Below are positions 6,935 through 15,969 of a DNA stretch of 32,976 nt, in pieces. The number at the start of each line of letters is the position of its first letter. The stretch's first letter is position 1. The DNA comes from JAGPUQ01 sp947084925 (GTDB taxonomy: Bacteria > Pseudomonadota > Gammaproteobacteria > Pseudomonadales > Porticoccaceae), in the NCBI GenBank assembly GCA_947084925.1, contig CAMTUJ010000042.1, positions 1 to 32,976 of the forward strand, written 5' to 3'. Made by a program: the position numbers and the translations under genes. The notes below the pieces were generated by a model, which saw only the letters and a list, made by a program, of their open reading frames with translations, made no database searches and was not told the origin of the DNA.

Positions 6935-8460
6935 TGGCCGTGCAGCGCAATGACGCCACTGTCCGGCTCGCTGATCTGCTGGCCGATGGGGTGGCGGCGG
7001 CTTGGGCCGAGCTCCGGATCCATGGGATCGCCCTCGACAGCCGCGGCATCGCGGCCGGCGATCTCTTTCTCGCCCTGCCCGGGATTCGCCAGGATGGACG
7101 TGATTTCATGGTCGCGGCGGCCGGCGCCGGCGCGGTTGCCGTGTTCGCCGAAGCGGCTGGTCTGTCCGCGTACGCCGCCGCGCTGGCGTCGCTCCGCATC
7201 CCGGTCATCCCGGTGACGGGGCTGGGGGCTCGGGTCAGCGCCATCGCCGGGCGTTTTTACGGTGATCCCGGCGCGGCGCTGACCATCACGGGCGTCACCG
7301 GCACCAACGGCAAGACCACCTGTACCCAATTGCTGGCGCAACTGTTCGCACTGCTGGAAGCGCCGGCCGGCGTCATCGGAACCCTGGGCGCGGGTGTGGT
7401 GGGTGGCCCCATTGCGCTGGCCGATACCGGCCTGACCACTCCGGACGCGATTGCCACCCAGCGCCTGCTGGCGGACTTCCGCGACCAGGGCGTACGCCGG
7501 GTGGCCATGGAAGTCTCGTCCCACAGCCTGGCTCAGCAGCGGGTGGCGGCGGTGCCCGTGCACACCGCCGTGTTCACCAATCTGAGCCGGGATCATCTCG
7601 ACTACCACGGCGACCTGGCGGCCTATCGCGCGGCCAAGGCGCGACTGTTCCGGCAGCCCGGATTGGCGAATGCCGTGATCAATCTGGATGATCCGGTCGG
7701 TGCCGAACTGCTCGGCGCATTGCCAGACGGGGTCGTCGGCCACGGCTATTCCGCGCGGGGCGGCGCCGCCGCGATCCGCGCAATCGACGCGGAGTTCAGC
7801 GCGGCAGGCGTGCGCGCCCGGGCGGTTACGCCCTGGGGCGAGGGCACCCTGGTCAGCGGGCTGCCCGGTCGCTTTAACCTTGCCAACCTGCTGGCGGTGA
7901 TCGGCGCGGCCTGTGCCCAGGGTTTCGCGCTGGCCGCCGTGCTGGCGGCCGTTCCGCAACTGCGGGCCGCGCCCGGACGCATGCAATCGGTCGGCGGCGC
8001 CGCAGGTCCGCGGGTGGTGGTCGATTATGCGCACACGCCCGACGCACTCGAACAGGTACTGGCCGCGCTGCGCGAAAGCGTCGCCGGCGGGCGGCTGTGG
8101 TGTGTGTTCGGCTGCGGCGGCGAACGCGATCGCGGCAAGCGCCCCGGCATGGGTGCGATCGCGGTGGCCGGCGCGGACCGGGTGGTGGTGACCAGCGACA
8201 ATCCGCGCGGCGAAGCTCCCGACGCCATCATTGCCGAGATTCTGAGCGGCGTTGCCGCCAATCAACGCGACCGTCTGCTGGTGATCCCCGAGCGCAGGGC
8301 AGCCATCGCGCGGGCCATCGCCGACGCCAGCCCCGCCGATATCGTCCTGCTCGCCGGCAAGGGCCACGAAACCTGGCAGGAAATCGCCGGCGTGCGCTGG
8401 CCCTGCGACGACGCCGCCGAAGCGCGGCGCGCGCTCGCCGCGCGGGAGGATCGGTCATGA
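6934..8460 (+). CDS. murE: MurE, UDP-MurNAc-tripeptide synthetase (meso-DAP adding)
   Basis: MurE ligates meso-diaminopimelate to UDP-MurNAc-L-Ala-D-Glu with ATP in the cytoplasm. The 508-residue protein has the three Mur ligase domains. The P-loop GTNGKTT spans residues 123-129. The meso-DAP recognition motif DNPR lies at 422-425, close to E. coli 413-416, so the third residue of the stem peptide should be meso-DAP, not lysine. VDYAHTPDALEQVL and GKGHETWQ are further family blocks. The ATG at 6934 overlaps the ftsI stop and has GGAGGGG about a dozen bases upstream; a GTG one codon earlier is possible. The stop overlaps murF in ATGA. Confidence 0.97.
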   Translation: MAVQRNDATVRLADLLADGVAAAWAELRIHGIALDSRGIAAGDLFLALPGIRQDGRDFMVAAAGAGAVAVFAEAAGLSAYAAALASLRIPVIPVTGLGARVSAIAGRFYGDPGAALTITGVTGTNGKTTCTQLLAQLFALLEAPAGVIGTLGAGVVGGPIALADTGLTTPDAIATQRLLADFRDQGVRRVAMEVSSHSLAQQRVAAVPVHTAVFTNLSRDHLDYHGDLAAYRAAKARLFRQPGLANAVINLDDPVGAELLGALPDGVVGHGYSARGGAAAIRAIDAEFSAAGVRARAVTPWGEGTLVSGLPGRFNLANLLAVIGAACAQGFALAAVLAAVPQLRAAPGRMQSVGGAAGPRVVVDYAHTPDALEQVLAALRESVAGGRLWCVFGCGGERDRGKRPGMGAIAVAGADRVVVTSDNPRGEAPDAIIAEILSGVAANQRDRLLVIPERRAAIARAIADASPADIVLLAGKGHETWQEIAGVRWPCDDAAEARRALAAREDRS

Positions 8461-9845
8461 CCGTGCGTCCGCTGACCCTGTCGGAAGCCGCCGCCGCGTT
8501 CGGCGGTACCCTCATGTATCCCGATTGCCGCTTCCAGCGCGTCGCCACCGACACCCGCCAGTTGCGCGGGGGCGAGTTGTTCGTGGCATTGCGCGGCGAG
8601 CGCTTCGACGCGCATCAGTTTCTCGCCGAGGCGGCCGCACAGGCCTGCGGGCTGGTGGTGATGCGAGCCGACAAGCGCCTCAAACTCCCGCAATGGATCG
8701 TGCCCGATACCGGCGCAGCCCTGGGGCAGCTCGCATCCCTGGCGCGCGACCAGTTCGACGGCCCGGTGATCGCCATCACCGGCAGCAGCGGCAAGACCAC
8801 CGTCAAGGAGATGACCGCGGCCATTCTGCGCGGCCTGGGACCAGTGCTGGCAACGCGTGGCAACCTCAACAACCACATCGGGTTGCCGCTCACCCTGCTC
8901 GGCTGCGAGCCGGAGCATCGCTTCGCGGTGCTGGAAATGGGCGCGAGCGCCGCCGGTGAAATCGCCTGGATGTGCGGCATCGCGCGCCCGACCGTGGCGC
9001 TGATCACCAATGTGCTGCCCGCCCATGTCGCCGGCTTCGGTTCCCTGGCCGGGGTGGCCGCCGCCAAGGGCGAGATCTACGCCGCGCTGGGCGCCAAAGG
9101 CACCGCCGTGCTCAATCTCGACCTGGAGTCCCGCTGGCTGGCCGACTGGCGCGCCAATCTGCCCTGCCTCGAAGTGCTGACGTTCAGCCTCACACGGGCG
9201 GACGCCGATGTCGGTGCGACGGCCATCGCGATCGACGCCGAGGGCCGCGCCAGCTTCACGCTGCGCACCCCGCTGGGCGAGACCGCGATCCGATTACAGG
9301 TCGCCGGTCGTCACAATGTCGCCAATGCGCTTGCCGCCGCCACTTGCGCGCTCGCGGTCGGCGCCAGCCTGGAGGCCATGGCGGCGGGATTGCGGGCGGT
9401 GCTGCCGGCGCCCGGCCGCATGCAGGCCCGCCGCGGGCGCAACGGCAGCCGGGTGATCGACGACAGCTACAACGCCAATCCCGGTTCGGTGAAGGCGGCC
9501 GTGGATGCGCTCGCGAGTTTTCCGGGGCGCCGCCTGCTGGTGCTGGGCGACATGGCGGAACTGGGCCCGGACGCCGCGGTCCTGCATCGCGAAGTGGGCG
9601 CTTACGCCGCGGCCCAGGGCATCGATGCGCTCTACGCCTGCGGTCCGCTGAGCGCACTGGCGGCGGCGGCCTTTGGCGCGGGCGGCCGTGCTTTCCCGGA
9701 CAAAACCACACTGACGCAGACGCTGGTCGACCTCCTTGCCCCCGACACCACGGTGCTCGTCAAGGGCTCGCGTTCGGCCGGGATGGAAGACGTCGCGCGT
9801 CAACTCGACGCGGGGGAGGAAGCCGGTGCTGCTCTGGTTAAGTGA
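8457..9845 (+). CDS. murF: MurF, D-Ala-D-Ala adding enzyme
   Basis: MurF adds D-alanyl-D-alanine to the UDP-MurNAc-tripeptide, completing the pentapeptide. It takes the product of MurE just upstream and the dipeptide made by Ddl. The 462-residue protein has the P-loop GSSGKTT at residues 109-115, then GNLNNHIGLPLTLL, EMGASAAGEI, NVLPAHV and the C-terminal DDSYNANPGSVKAAVDAL and LGDMAELG blocks. The ATG at 8457 overlaps the murE stop and has GGGAGGA upstream. Its last 20 bases overlap the start of mraY, so the two should be translationally coupled. Confidence 0.97.
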   Translation: MTVRPLTLSEAAAAFGGTLMYPDCRFQRVATDTRQLRGGELFVALRGERFDAHQFLAEAAAQACGLVVMRADKRLKLPQWIVPDTGAALGQLASLARDQFDGPVIAITGSSGKTTVKEMTAAILRGLGPVLATRGNLNNHIGLPLTLLGCEPEHRFAVLEMGASAAGEIAWMCGIARPTVALITNVLPAHVAGFGSLAGVAAAKGEIYAALGAKGTAVLNLDLESRWLADWRANLPCLEVLTFSLTRADADVGATAIAIDAEGRASFTLRTPLGETAIRLQVAGRHNVANALAAATCALAVGASLEAMAAGLRAVLPAPGRMQARRGRNGSRVIDDSYNANPGSVKAAVDALASFPGRRLLVLGDMAELGPDAAVLHREVGAYAAAQGIDALYACGPLSALAAAAFGAGGRAFPDKTTLTQTLVDLLAPDTTVLVKGSRSAGMEDVARQLDAGEEAGAALVK

Positions 9846-10908
9846 TTATCTGGCCCAGTATTACCGCGGTTTTGGCGTGTTTCACTACCTTACGCTGCGC
9901 GCCATCTTGGGTGCGCTCACGGCGCTTGGCATCTCGCTGCTGCTGGGTCCGGGCGTGATCCGGCGCCTCAATGCCCTGCAGATCGGTCAGGCGGTGCGCA
10001 GCGACGGGCCGCAGTCCCACCTGAGCAAATCCGGCACCCCCACCATGGGCGGCGCGCTGATCCTGCTGGCAATTATCGCCAGTGCCCTGCTGTGGTCCGA
10101 TCTCGCCAACCGTTATGTCTGGACCGTGCTGCTGGTGACCTTCGCCTTTGGCGCCATCGGCTGGGTGGACGACTATCGCAAGGTAGTGGCGCGCAACTCG
10201 CGCGGACTGCCGGCGCGCTGGAAATATCTCTGGCAGTCACTGGCCGGCCTGGCGGCGGCGCTGTTTCTTTATTACAGCGCGCAGTCCCCGGCGGCGACCC
10301 AACTGATCGTGCCCTTCTTCAAGCAGGTGAGCTGGGATATGGGCTGGGGCTACATCCTGCTCACCTACTTCGTGATCGTGGGCACCAGCAACGCGGTCAA
10401 TCTCACCGACGGCCTCGATGGCCTGGCGATCATGCCGACGGTGCTGGTCGGCGGCGCGCTGGGACTGTTTGCCTACCTGGTCGGGCACGCGGAGTTTTCC
10501 CAGTATCTGCACGTCCCCTTCATTCTCGGTGCCGGCGAACTGGTGGTGTTTTGCGCCGCGCTGGCGGGCGCCGGGCTCGGCTTTCTGTGGTTCAACACCT
10601 ATCCGGCGCAGATCTTCATGGGCGACGTGGGCGCGCTGGCACTGGGCGCCGCGCTCGGCGTGATCGCGGTGATCGTGCGGCACGAAATCGTGCTGTTCAT
10701 CATGGGCGGCATCTTTGTGCTGGAGACGGTGTCGGTCATCCTCCAGGTGGCGTCCTACAAGCTCACCGGCAAGCGCATCTTCCGCATGGCGCCGATTCAC
10801 CATCATTTCGAACTCAAGGGCTGGCCCGAGCCGCGGGTGATCGTCCGCTTCTGGATCATCACCCTGATTCTGGTGCTGGTCGGTCTGGCCACGTTGAAGC
10901 TGCGTTGA
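9826..10908 (+). CDS. mraY: MraY, phospho-MurNAc-pentapeptide transferase
   Basis: MraY transfers phospho-MurNAc-pentapeptide from UDP to undecaprenyl phosphate, giving lipid I in the inner membrane. With the GTG start at 9826 (GGGGAGGA seven to eight bases upstream) it has 360 residues, the same as E. coli MraY. The key aspartates align exactly with E. coli numbering: Asp115 and Asp116 (WVDDYRK) and Asp267 (IFMGDVGALALG). The cytoplasmic loop motif IHHHFELKGW is present near residue 324. About ten membrane segments are visible. It overlaps the end of murF by 20 nt, and murD starts seven bases after its stop. Confidence 0.97.
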   Translation: MLLWLSDYLAQYYRGFGVFHYLTLRAILGALTALGISLLLGPGVIRRLNALQIGQAVRSDGPQSHLSKSGTPTMGGALILLAIIASALLWSDLANRYVWTVLLVTFAFGAIGWVDDYRKVVARNSRGLPARWKYLWQSLAGLAAALFLYYSAQSPAATQLIVPFFKQVSWDMGWGYILLTYFVIVGTSNAVNLTDGLDGLAIMPTVLVGGALGLFAYLVGHAEFSQYLHVPFILGAGELVVFCAALAGAGLGFLWFNTYPAQIFMGDVGALALGAALGVIAVIVRHEIVLFIMGGIFVLETVSVILQVASYKLTGKRIFRMAPIHHHFELKGWPEPRVIVRFWIITLILVLVGLATLKLR

Positions 10909-10915
10909 CGCCGCC

Positions 10916-12265
10916 ATGACCCGAGCCTTGCCCGCCAATGATCAGCGCACCGTGGTGGCCGGACTCGGCGCCACCGGGCTGTCGGTGGCGCGCCATCTGG
11001 CCGCGCGCGGCGAGATTTTCGCCGTGGTGGATACCCGCGCCGCGCCGCCGGGCCTGGCGGCGCTGGCGACCGAATGTCCGCAGGTGCCGGTATTCCTCGG
11101 CGATCTGGACGCCGGGCTTCTCGCCCGTGCCACCCGCATCATCCTGAGCCCCGGGCTCGCGCTGGCGGAACCGGCGCTCGCCGCCGCGGCGGCCGCGGGC
11201 GTCGAGATCATCGGCGACATCGAGCTGTTCGCCCGCGCGGCGCAGGCGCCGATCATCGCCATCACCGGCTCGAACGGCAAAAGCACGGTGACCGAATTGG
11301 TGGGTGCCATGGCGGTCGCGGCGGGCACGCGGGTCGCCGTTGGCGGCAATCTGGGTACCCCGGCGCTGGATTTGCTGGACGACGCGATCCAGCTCTATGT
11401 GCTGGAGCTCTCCAGCTTTCAGCTCGAAACCACGCGGGTACTGGGCGCCGCGGTCGCCGCGGTGCTCAACATCAGTCCGGATCATCTGGATCGTTACCCC
11501 GATCTGGCGGCGTACCGCGGCGCCAAACAGCGCATTTTCAGCGGCGCGCGGCACGTCGTCTGCAATCGCGATGATCCGCAGACGGAGCCCCCGGACGCCA
11601 TTGGCGCAGCGCGCTCGAGTTTCGGACTTGGCCGGCCGCCCGGCGACGGCTTCGGGCTGGTGATGGACGGTGGCCGCGAATGGCTCGCCTTTGGGCCGAC
11701 ATCGCTGCTGCCGAGCGACGCGGTCGGCCTCAAGGGCCGCCACAATATCGCGAACGCGCTTGCCGCGCTGGCGCTCGGGCACGCCGCCGGGCTGCCGATG
11801 ACCTCGATGCTTGCGGCGCTGCGCCGCTTCACCGGACTGCCGCACCGTTGTCAGCGGGTACTTGAGCGCGACGGTGTGACCTGGATCGACGACTCCAAGG
11901 CGACCAATGTCGGCGCCGCCGTGGCCGCCATTGAAGGCCTTGCCGGCCCGGCGCCCAACCTGGTCTGGATCGCCGGCGGGCAGGGCAAGGGCCAGACCTT
12001 CGTGGCGTTGGCGGCGGCACTCCCCGGGCGGGTGCGCAAGGCGTTGCTGCTGGGAGAAGACGCCGGCCAGATCGAGACGGCCATCGCCGGGCGCGTGCCG
12101 GTGGCGCGGGTGGCGTCGATGGCGGCGGCCGTTGCCGCGGCGCGCGCAGCGGCCCGTCCGGGCGACTGTGTGCTGCTGTCGCCCGCCTGCGCCAGCTTCG
12201 ACATGTTTGCGAACTACGCCGATCGCGGCGAGCAGTTCGCGCGTGCCGCACGGGCGCTGCCATGA
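10916..12265 (+). CDS. murD: MurD, UDP-MurNAc-L-Ala:D-Glu ligase
   Basis: MurD adds D-glutamate to UDP-MurNAc-L-alanine. The 449-residue protein begins with a Rossmann-like UDP-binding domain (VVAGLGATGLSVARHL). The P-loop GSNGKST lies at residues 118-124. Then come LELSSFQLE, NISPDHLDRY, LPHRCQ, DDSKATNVGAAVAAI and the C-terminal LLSPACASFDMFANYADRGEQF, all MurD signatures. The ATG at 10916 is seven bases after mraY and the stop overlaps the ftsW ATG (ATGA). There are no odd features apart from very high GC. Confidence 0.97.
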   Translation: MTRALPANDQRTVVAGLGATGLSVARHLAARGEIFAVVDTRAAPPGLAALATECPQVPVFLGDLDAGLLARATRIILSPGLALAEPALAAAAAAGVEIIGDIELFARAAQAPIIAITGSNGKSTVTELVGAMAVAAGTRVAVGGNLGTPALDLLDDAIQLYVLELSSFQLETTRVLGAAVAAVLNISPDHLDRYPDLAAYRGAKQRIFSGARHVVCNRDDPQTEPPDAIGAARSSFGLGRPPGDGFGLVMDGGREWLAFGPTSLLPSDAVGLKGRHNIANALAALALGHAAGLPMTSMLAALRRFTGLPHRCQRVLERDGVTWIDDSKATNVGAAVAAIEGLAGPAPNLVWIAGGQGKGQTFVALAAALPGRVRKALLLGEDAGQIETAIAGRVPVARVASMAAAVAAARAAARPGDCVLLSPACASFDMFANYADRGEQFARAARALP

Positions 12266-13503
12266 ACACGGCTGCGCCCGGAGTTCGCGGCGAGGCGGCC
12301 GCGTCGAAAACGCAGTTGCTCCAACGCCTGGATCGATGGCTTCCCGTGGGGTCTTCCCCGTCCACCCGTGATCTCGATCGCTGGCTCGCCGGCAGCGCAC
12401 TGGCGCTGCTGTCGTTGGGGCTGGTGATGGTTGCGTCGGCGTCGATAGGGTTGGCCACGGGACACGGCGACGCGCTTTATTTTGCCAAGCGGCACCTGTT
12501 GTACCTGAGCCTGTCGGGCGCACTGGCCGTGGTGGTGCTGCGGATTCCGTTGGCGTGGTGGTATGCCCAGAGCGCGACCTTGTTGATCGTCGCACTGCTG
12601 TTGCTGGTGGTGGTGCTGATTCCCGGCATTGGCCGCGAAGTCAACGGCAGCCGACGCTGGCTGGCCCTGGGGCCGTTTTCCCTGCAAGTGGGCGAGTTCG
12701 CCAAGCTCGCCATGGTGGTGTTCACCGCCGCCTACCTGCAACGCCGGCAGTTACACCTGCGCGAGGAGTGGCGGGATTTTGCGAAACCCCTGGCCATTGT
12801 CTGCGTGTTGGCCGTGTTGATGCTGTTGCAACCCGACCTGGGTTCGATCGTCGTGATCGCGGCGACCGTCGTGACGATGCTGTTTCTCGCCGGCGTGCGG
12901 CTGTGGCAGTTCTTCCTGCTGATTTCCGCCGGCGTGGCCGCGCTGGCGGGGCTCGTGCTGCTGTCGCCCTATCGGGCACAACGCCTGGTGGCGTATCTCG
13001 ATCCCTGGGCGGACCAGTACGACAGCGGCTACCAGTTGATCCAGTCGTTGATCGCGTTCGGGCGCGGCGGCTGGTTCGGCGTGGGGCTGGGCAACAGCGT
13101 GCAGAAGGCGCTGTATCTGCCCGAAGCCCACACCGATTTCATCTTCGCGATCTTCGCGGAGGAGTTCGGCTGGCTCGGCGTGGTGGTGGTGGTACTGGCG
13201 TTTTCCCTGCTGGTAGCGCGCTGCTTCGTTTGCGCCCGTAGCGCGATGCAACGGCAGGACTGGTTTGCAACCTATATTTCGTTTGGCGTCGGGATTCTGC
13301 TGGCGGGCCAGGCTTTCATCAATATCGGCGTCACGTCCGGGTTGCTCCCTACCAAGGGGCTCACCCTGCCGCTGGTGAGCTATGGCGGCAGCAGTCTGCT
13401 GGCGTCCAGTGCCATGGTGGCCCTGGTGCTGCGCATCAGCGCCGAGATGGAGCAGCGTGCCGAAGTGGCGCGGCAGGTGCGCCGTGAACGCAGTGGAGGC
13501 TAA
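12262..13503 (+). CDS. ftsW: FtsW, septal peptidoglycan glycosyltransferase (SEDS)
   Basis: FtsW is the SEDS-family polymerase that builds septal glycan from lipid II with FtsI. The 413-residue protein has a hydrophilic N-terminal tail of about 35 residues, then about ten membrane segments. The catalytic aspartate of SEDS enzymes (E. coli FtsW Asp297) maps to Asp292 in LPEAHTDFIFAIFAEEFG. Other blocks are NGSRRWLALGPFSLQVGEFAKLA, LLQPDLGS, YQLIQSLIAFGRGGWFGVGLGNS and LPLVSYGGSSL. Placement between murD and murG separates it from its paralogue RodA. The ATG at 12262 overlaps the murD stop, and its 3' end overlaps murG by 20 nt. Confidence 0.97.
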   Translation: MNTAAPGVRGEAAASKTQLLQRLDRWLPVGSSPSTRDLDRWLAGSALALLSLGLVMVASASIGLATGHGDALYFAKRHLLYLSLSGALAVVVLRIPLAWWYAQSATLLIVALLLLVVVLIPGIGREVNGSRRWLALGPFSLQVGEFAKLAMVVFTAAYLQRRQLHLREEWRDFAKPLAIVCVLAVLMLLQPDLGSIVVIAATVVTMLFLAGVRLWQFFLLISAGVAALAGLVLLSPYRAQRLVAYLDPWADQYDSGYQLIQSLIAFGRGGWFGVGLGNSVQKALYLPEAHTDFIFAIFAEEFGWLGVVVVVLAFSLLVARCFVCARSAMQRQDWFATYISFGVGILLAGQAFINIGVTSGLLPTKGLTLPLVSYGGSSLLASSAMVALVLRISAEMEQRAEVARQVRRERSGG

Positions 13504-14560
13504 GCGGGTGTTGATCATGGCAGGCGGTACCGGTGGCCATGTGTTTCCCGCCCTCGCGGTGGCGGATGCGCTGCGCGCGCGCGGCTGCGAGGTGAACTGG
13601 CTGGGTACACGTCGCGGCATCGAGGCGCGGCTGGTGCCGGAACACGGTTACCCGATCCATTTTCTCAAGGTCGCGGGGTTGCGGGGTGTGGGTATCCGGG
13701 CGCGGCTGCGCGCGGTGCTGAGTCTGGCCGCCGCCGGTGTACAGGCATTCGCGGCCGTGCGCCGGCTGCGGCCCCAGGTGGTGCTCGGGTTTGGCGGGTT
13801 TGCGGCAGGTCCGGGCGGGATTGCCGCGCGGGTATTGAGGATTCCCCTCGTCATTCATGAACAGAATGCGATTGCCGGTACCACCAACCGTCTGCTGGCG
13901 CGGTTCGCGACCCGGGTGTTGAGCGCATTTCCGGACGTTCTGCCCGGCACGCGGCAGTGTGGCAACCCGGTGCGCGCGGCCATCACCGCGCTGGCCGCGA
14001 CTCCGGTGGACCGGGCGCATTCGGGCCCCGCGCGCCTGCTGGTACTGGGCGGCAGTCTGGGTGCGCGCGCCCTGAATACGCGGGTACCCGCCGCCCTCGC
14101 ACTGCTGCCCGCGGCGGCGCGCCCCGTGGTGCGCCACCAGTGTGGTGAGGCGCATCTCGCGGCGACCCGGGCCGCGTACGCCGAAGCCGGGGTCGAGGCC
14201 GAAGTGATGCCCTTTATCGCCGACATGGCGGAAGCCTACGCTTGGGCGGATTTTGCGATCTGTCGCGCCGGGGCACTCACCGTCTCCGAGCTTGCCGCGG
14301 CGGGATTGCCCGCCGTTCTGGTGCCCTATCCCCACGCCATCGACGACCATCAGTACCACAATGCCCGCTGGCTGGTGCAAGGCGGAGCGGCGCTGCTGTT
14401 CCGCGAAGCGACACTCGACAGCGCGCAGTTGGCGGCGGCGGTTGCCGAGCTGAGTACCGATACGCCGCGGCGCGCCGCCATGGCCACTCAGGCCCGTGGT
14501 CTGGCGCTGCCGGACGCTGCCCAGGCGGTGGCCGCGGTCTGTCTGGAGGTGGCGCGATGA
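13484..14560 (+). CDS. murG: MurG, lipid II synthase (GlcNAc transferase)
   Basis: MurG adds GlcNAc from UDP-GlcNAc to lipid I on the inner face of the membrane, making lipid II. The 358-residue protein has the glycine loops MAGGTGGHVFPALAVA and GGSLGARALN, HEQNAIAGTTNR, GNPVR, the acceptor-side region FIADMAEAYAWAD, and the donor-site stretch CRAGALTVSELAAAGLPAVLVPYP. The start is uncertain. GTG 13484 gives MNAVEAKRVLIMAGG, matching the E. coli N-terminal length. GTG 13508 is eight bases after a better Shine-Dalgarno (TGGAGG at 13494-13499) and would shorten the protein by eight residues. The stop overlaps murC in ATGA. Confidence 0.96.
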   Translation: MNAVEAKRVLIMAGGTGGHVFPALAVADALRARGCEVNWLGTRRGIEARLVPEHGYPIHFLKVAGLRGVGIRARLRAVLSLAAAGVQAFAAVRRLRPQVVLGFGGFAAGPGGIAARVLRIPLVIHEQNAIAGTTNRLLARFATRVLSAFPDVLPGTRQCGNPVRAAITALAATPVDRAHSGPARLLVLGGSLGARALNTRVPAALALLPAAARPVVRHQCGEAHLAATRAAYAEAGVEAEVMPFIADMAEAYAWADFAICRAGALTVSELAAAGLPAVLVPYPHAIDDHQYHNARWLVQGGAALLFREATLDSAQLAAAVAELSTDTPRRAAMATQARGLALPDAAQAVAAVCLEVAR

Positions 14561-15969
14561 GCGGAGCCTTCCAGGTACCCGAGATGCGCCGCATTCGCCG
14601 CATCCACTTCGTCGGCATCGGCGGGGCCGGCATGAGCGGCATCGCCGAGGTGCTGCTGAATCAGGGCTATCGGATTTCCGGATCGGATCTGGCGGAAAGC
14701 GCCAATGTGCTGCGCCTGCGGGAGCTGGGCGCCGAAGTCTGGATCGGCCACCACAGCGCCCAGGTGGAGGGTGCCGACGTCGTGGTGCAGTCGGCGGCGG
14801 TGACGGCGTCCAACCCCGAACTGGTCGCGGCGCGGGACGCGCGCATTCCCATCGTGCAGCGCGCCGAAATGCTCGCCGAACTGATGCGCTACCGGCACGG
14901 CATCGCGGTCGCCGGCACCCACGGCAAGACCACCACCACCAGCCTGATCGTGGCGATTCTGGCGGCGGCGGGACGCAACCCGACCTTCGTCATCGGCGGT
15001 CGGGTAAACAGCGCCGGCGCCAACGCGGGGCTCGGCGAAAGCCGCTATCTGGTGGCGGAGGCCGACGAGAGCGATGCGTCCTTCCTGCACTTGCAGCCCA
15101 TGGTGGCGGTGGTCACCAATATCGATCAGGACCACATGGCGACCTATGATTTCGAGGTCGCCAAACTCAAGCGCACGTTCGTCGAGTTTCTGCACAACCT
15201 GCCGTTTTACGGCCTCGCGGTGCTCTGTGTCGACGACCCCACGGTGCGCGAACTGCTGCCCCAGGTGGCGCGCCCGGTGCTCACCTACGGGTTTGCCGAA
15301 GACGCGGATTTCCGGGCCGCGGATGTCGTTTTCGCCGCGTCCCGCACCCGCTTTTCACTGCATCGACCTGGTCGCGAGCCGCTCGCGATCGAGCTCAACA
15401 TCCCCGGTGCCCACAATGTGCTGAACGCGGCGGCCGCCATTGCCATCGCGACGGATGAGGGGGTTTCCGACAGCGCCATCCTGACCGGACTCGGCGGGTT
15501 TCAGGGCGTCGGTCGCCGCTTCGAGATCCAGGGCGAGTATCCAGTCGGCGCCGGCACCGCCCTGCTGGTGGACGACTACGGCCACCATCCCGCCGAGGTG
15601 GCGGCGACCCAGCGCGCGGTGCGCGACGGCTGGCCGGACCGGCGCCTGGTGATGATTTTTCAGCCCCACCGCTACAGCCGCACCCGGGATCTCTACGAAG
15701 ATTTCGTGCAGGTGCTGTCCGGCTGCGATCTGCTGGTGCTGCTGCCGGTCTATGCCGCCGGCGAGGACGGGATTCCCGGCGCCGACAGCCGCAGCCTGTG
15801 CCGCAGCATCCGTCTGCGCGGTGTGCTCGATCCCGTCTACGCCGACAGCATCGAAGCGGTGCCGGACTTGCTGCGCAACCTGGTGCGGCCCGGCGACATC
15901 GTGATCACCCAGGGCGCGGGCAACGTCAGCCGCCTCAGTCGCCTGCTGGCGGAAGGGGGGCTGGGCTGA
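14557..15969 (+). CDS. murC: MurC, UDP-MurNAc:L-Ala ligase
   Basis: MurC adds L-alanine, the first stem-peptide residue, to UDP-MurNAc. The 470-residue protein starts with the UDP-binding domain (HFVGIGGAGMSGIAEVL). The P-loop GTHGKTT lies at residues 120-126. Later blocks are EADESDASFLHL, NIDQDHM, GVGRRFE, DDYGHHPAEVAAT and FQPHRYSRT, all diagnostic. The ATG at 14557 overlaps the murG stop, and the stop overlaps the ddl ATG (TGATG). The next gene is ddl: murB, which lies here in some gammaproteobacteria, is absent, so UDP-MurNAc must be supplied by a murB elsewhere. Confidence 0.97.
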   Translation: MSGAFQVPEMRRIRRIHFVGIGGAGMSGIAEVLLNQGYRISGSDLAESANVLRLRELGAEVWIGHHSAQVEGADVVVQSAAVTASNPELVAARDARIPIVQRAEMLAELMRYRHGIAVAGTHGKTTTTSLIVAILAAAGRNPTFVIGGRVNSAGANAGLGESRYLVAEADESDASFLHLQPMVAVVTNIDQDHMATYDFEVAKLKRTFVEFLHNLPFYGLAVLCVDDPTVRELLPQVARPVLTYGFAEDADFRAADVVFAASRTRFSLHRPGREPLAIELNIPGAHNVLNAAAAIAIATDEGVSDSAILTGLGGFQGVGRRFEIQGEYPVGAGTALLVDDYGHHPAEVAATQRAVRDGWPDRRLVMIFQPHRYSRTRDLYEDFVQVLSGCDLLVLLPVYAAGEDGIPGADSRSLCRSIRLRGVLDPVYADSIEAVPDLLRNLVRPGDIVITQGAGNVSRLSRLLAEGGLG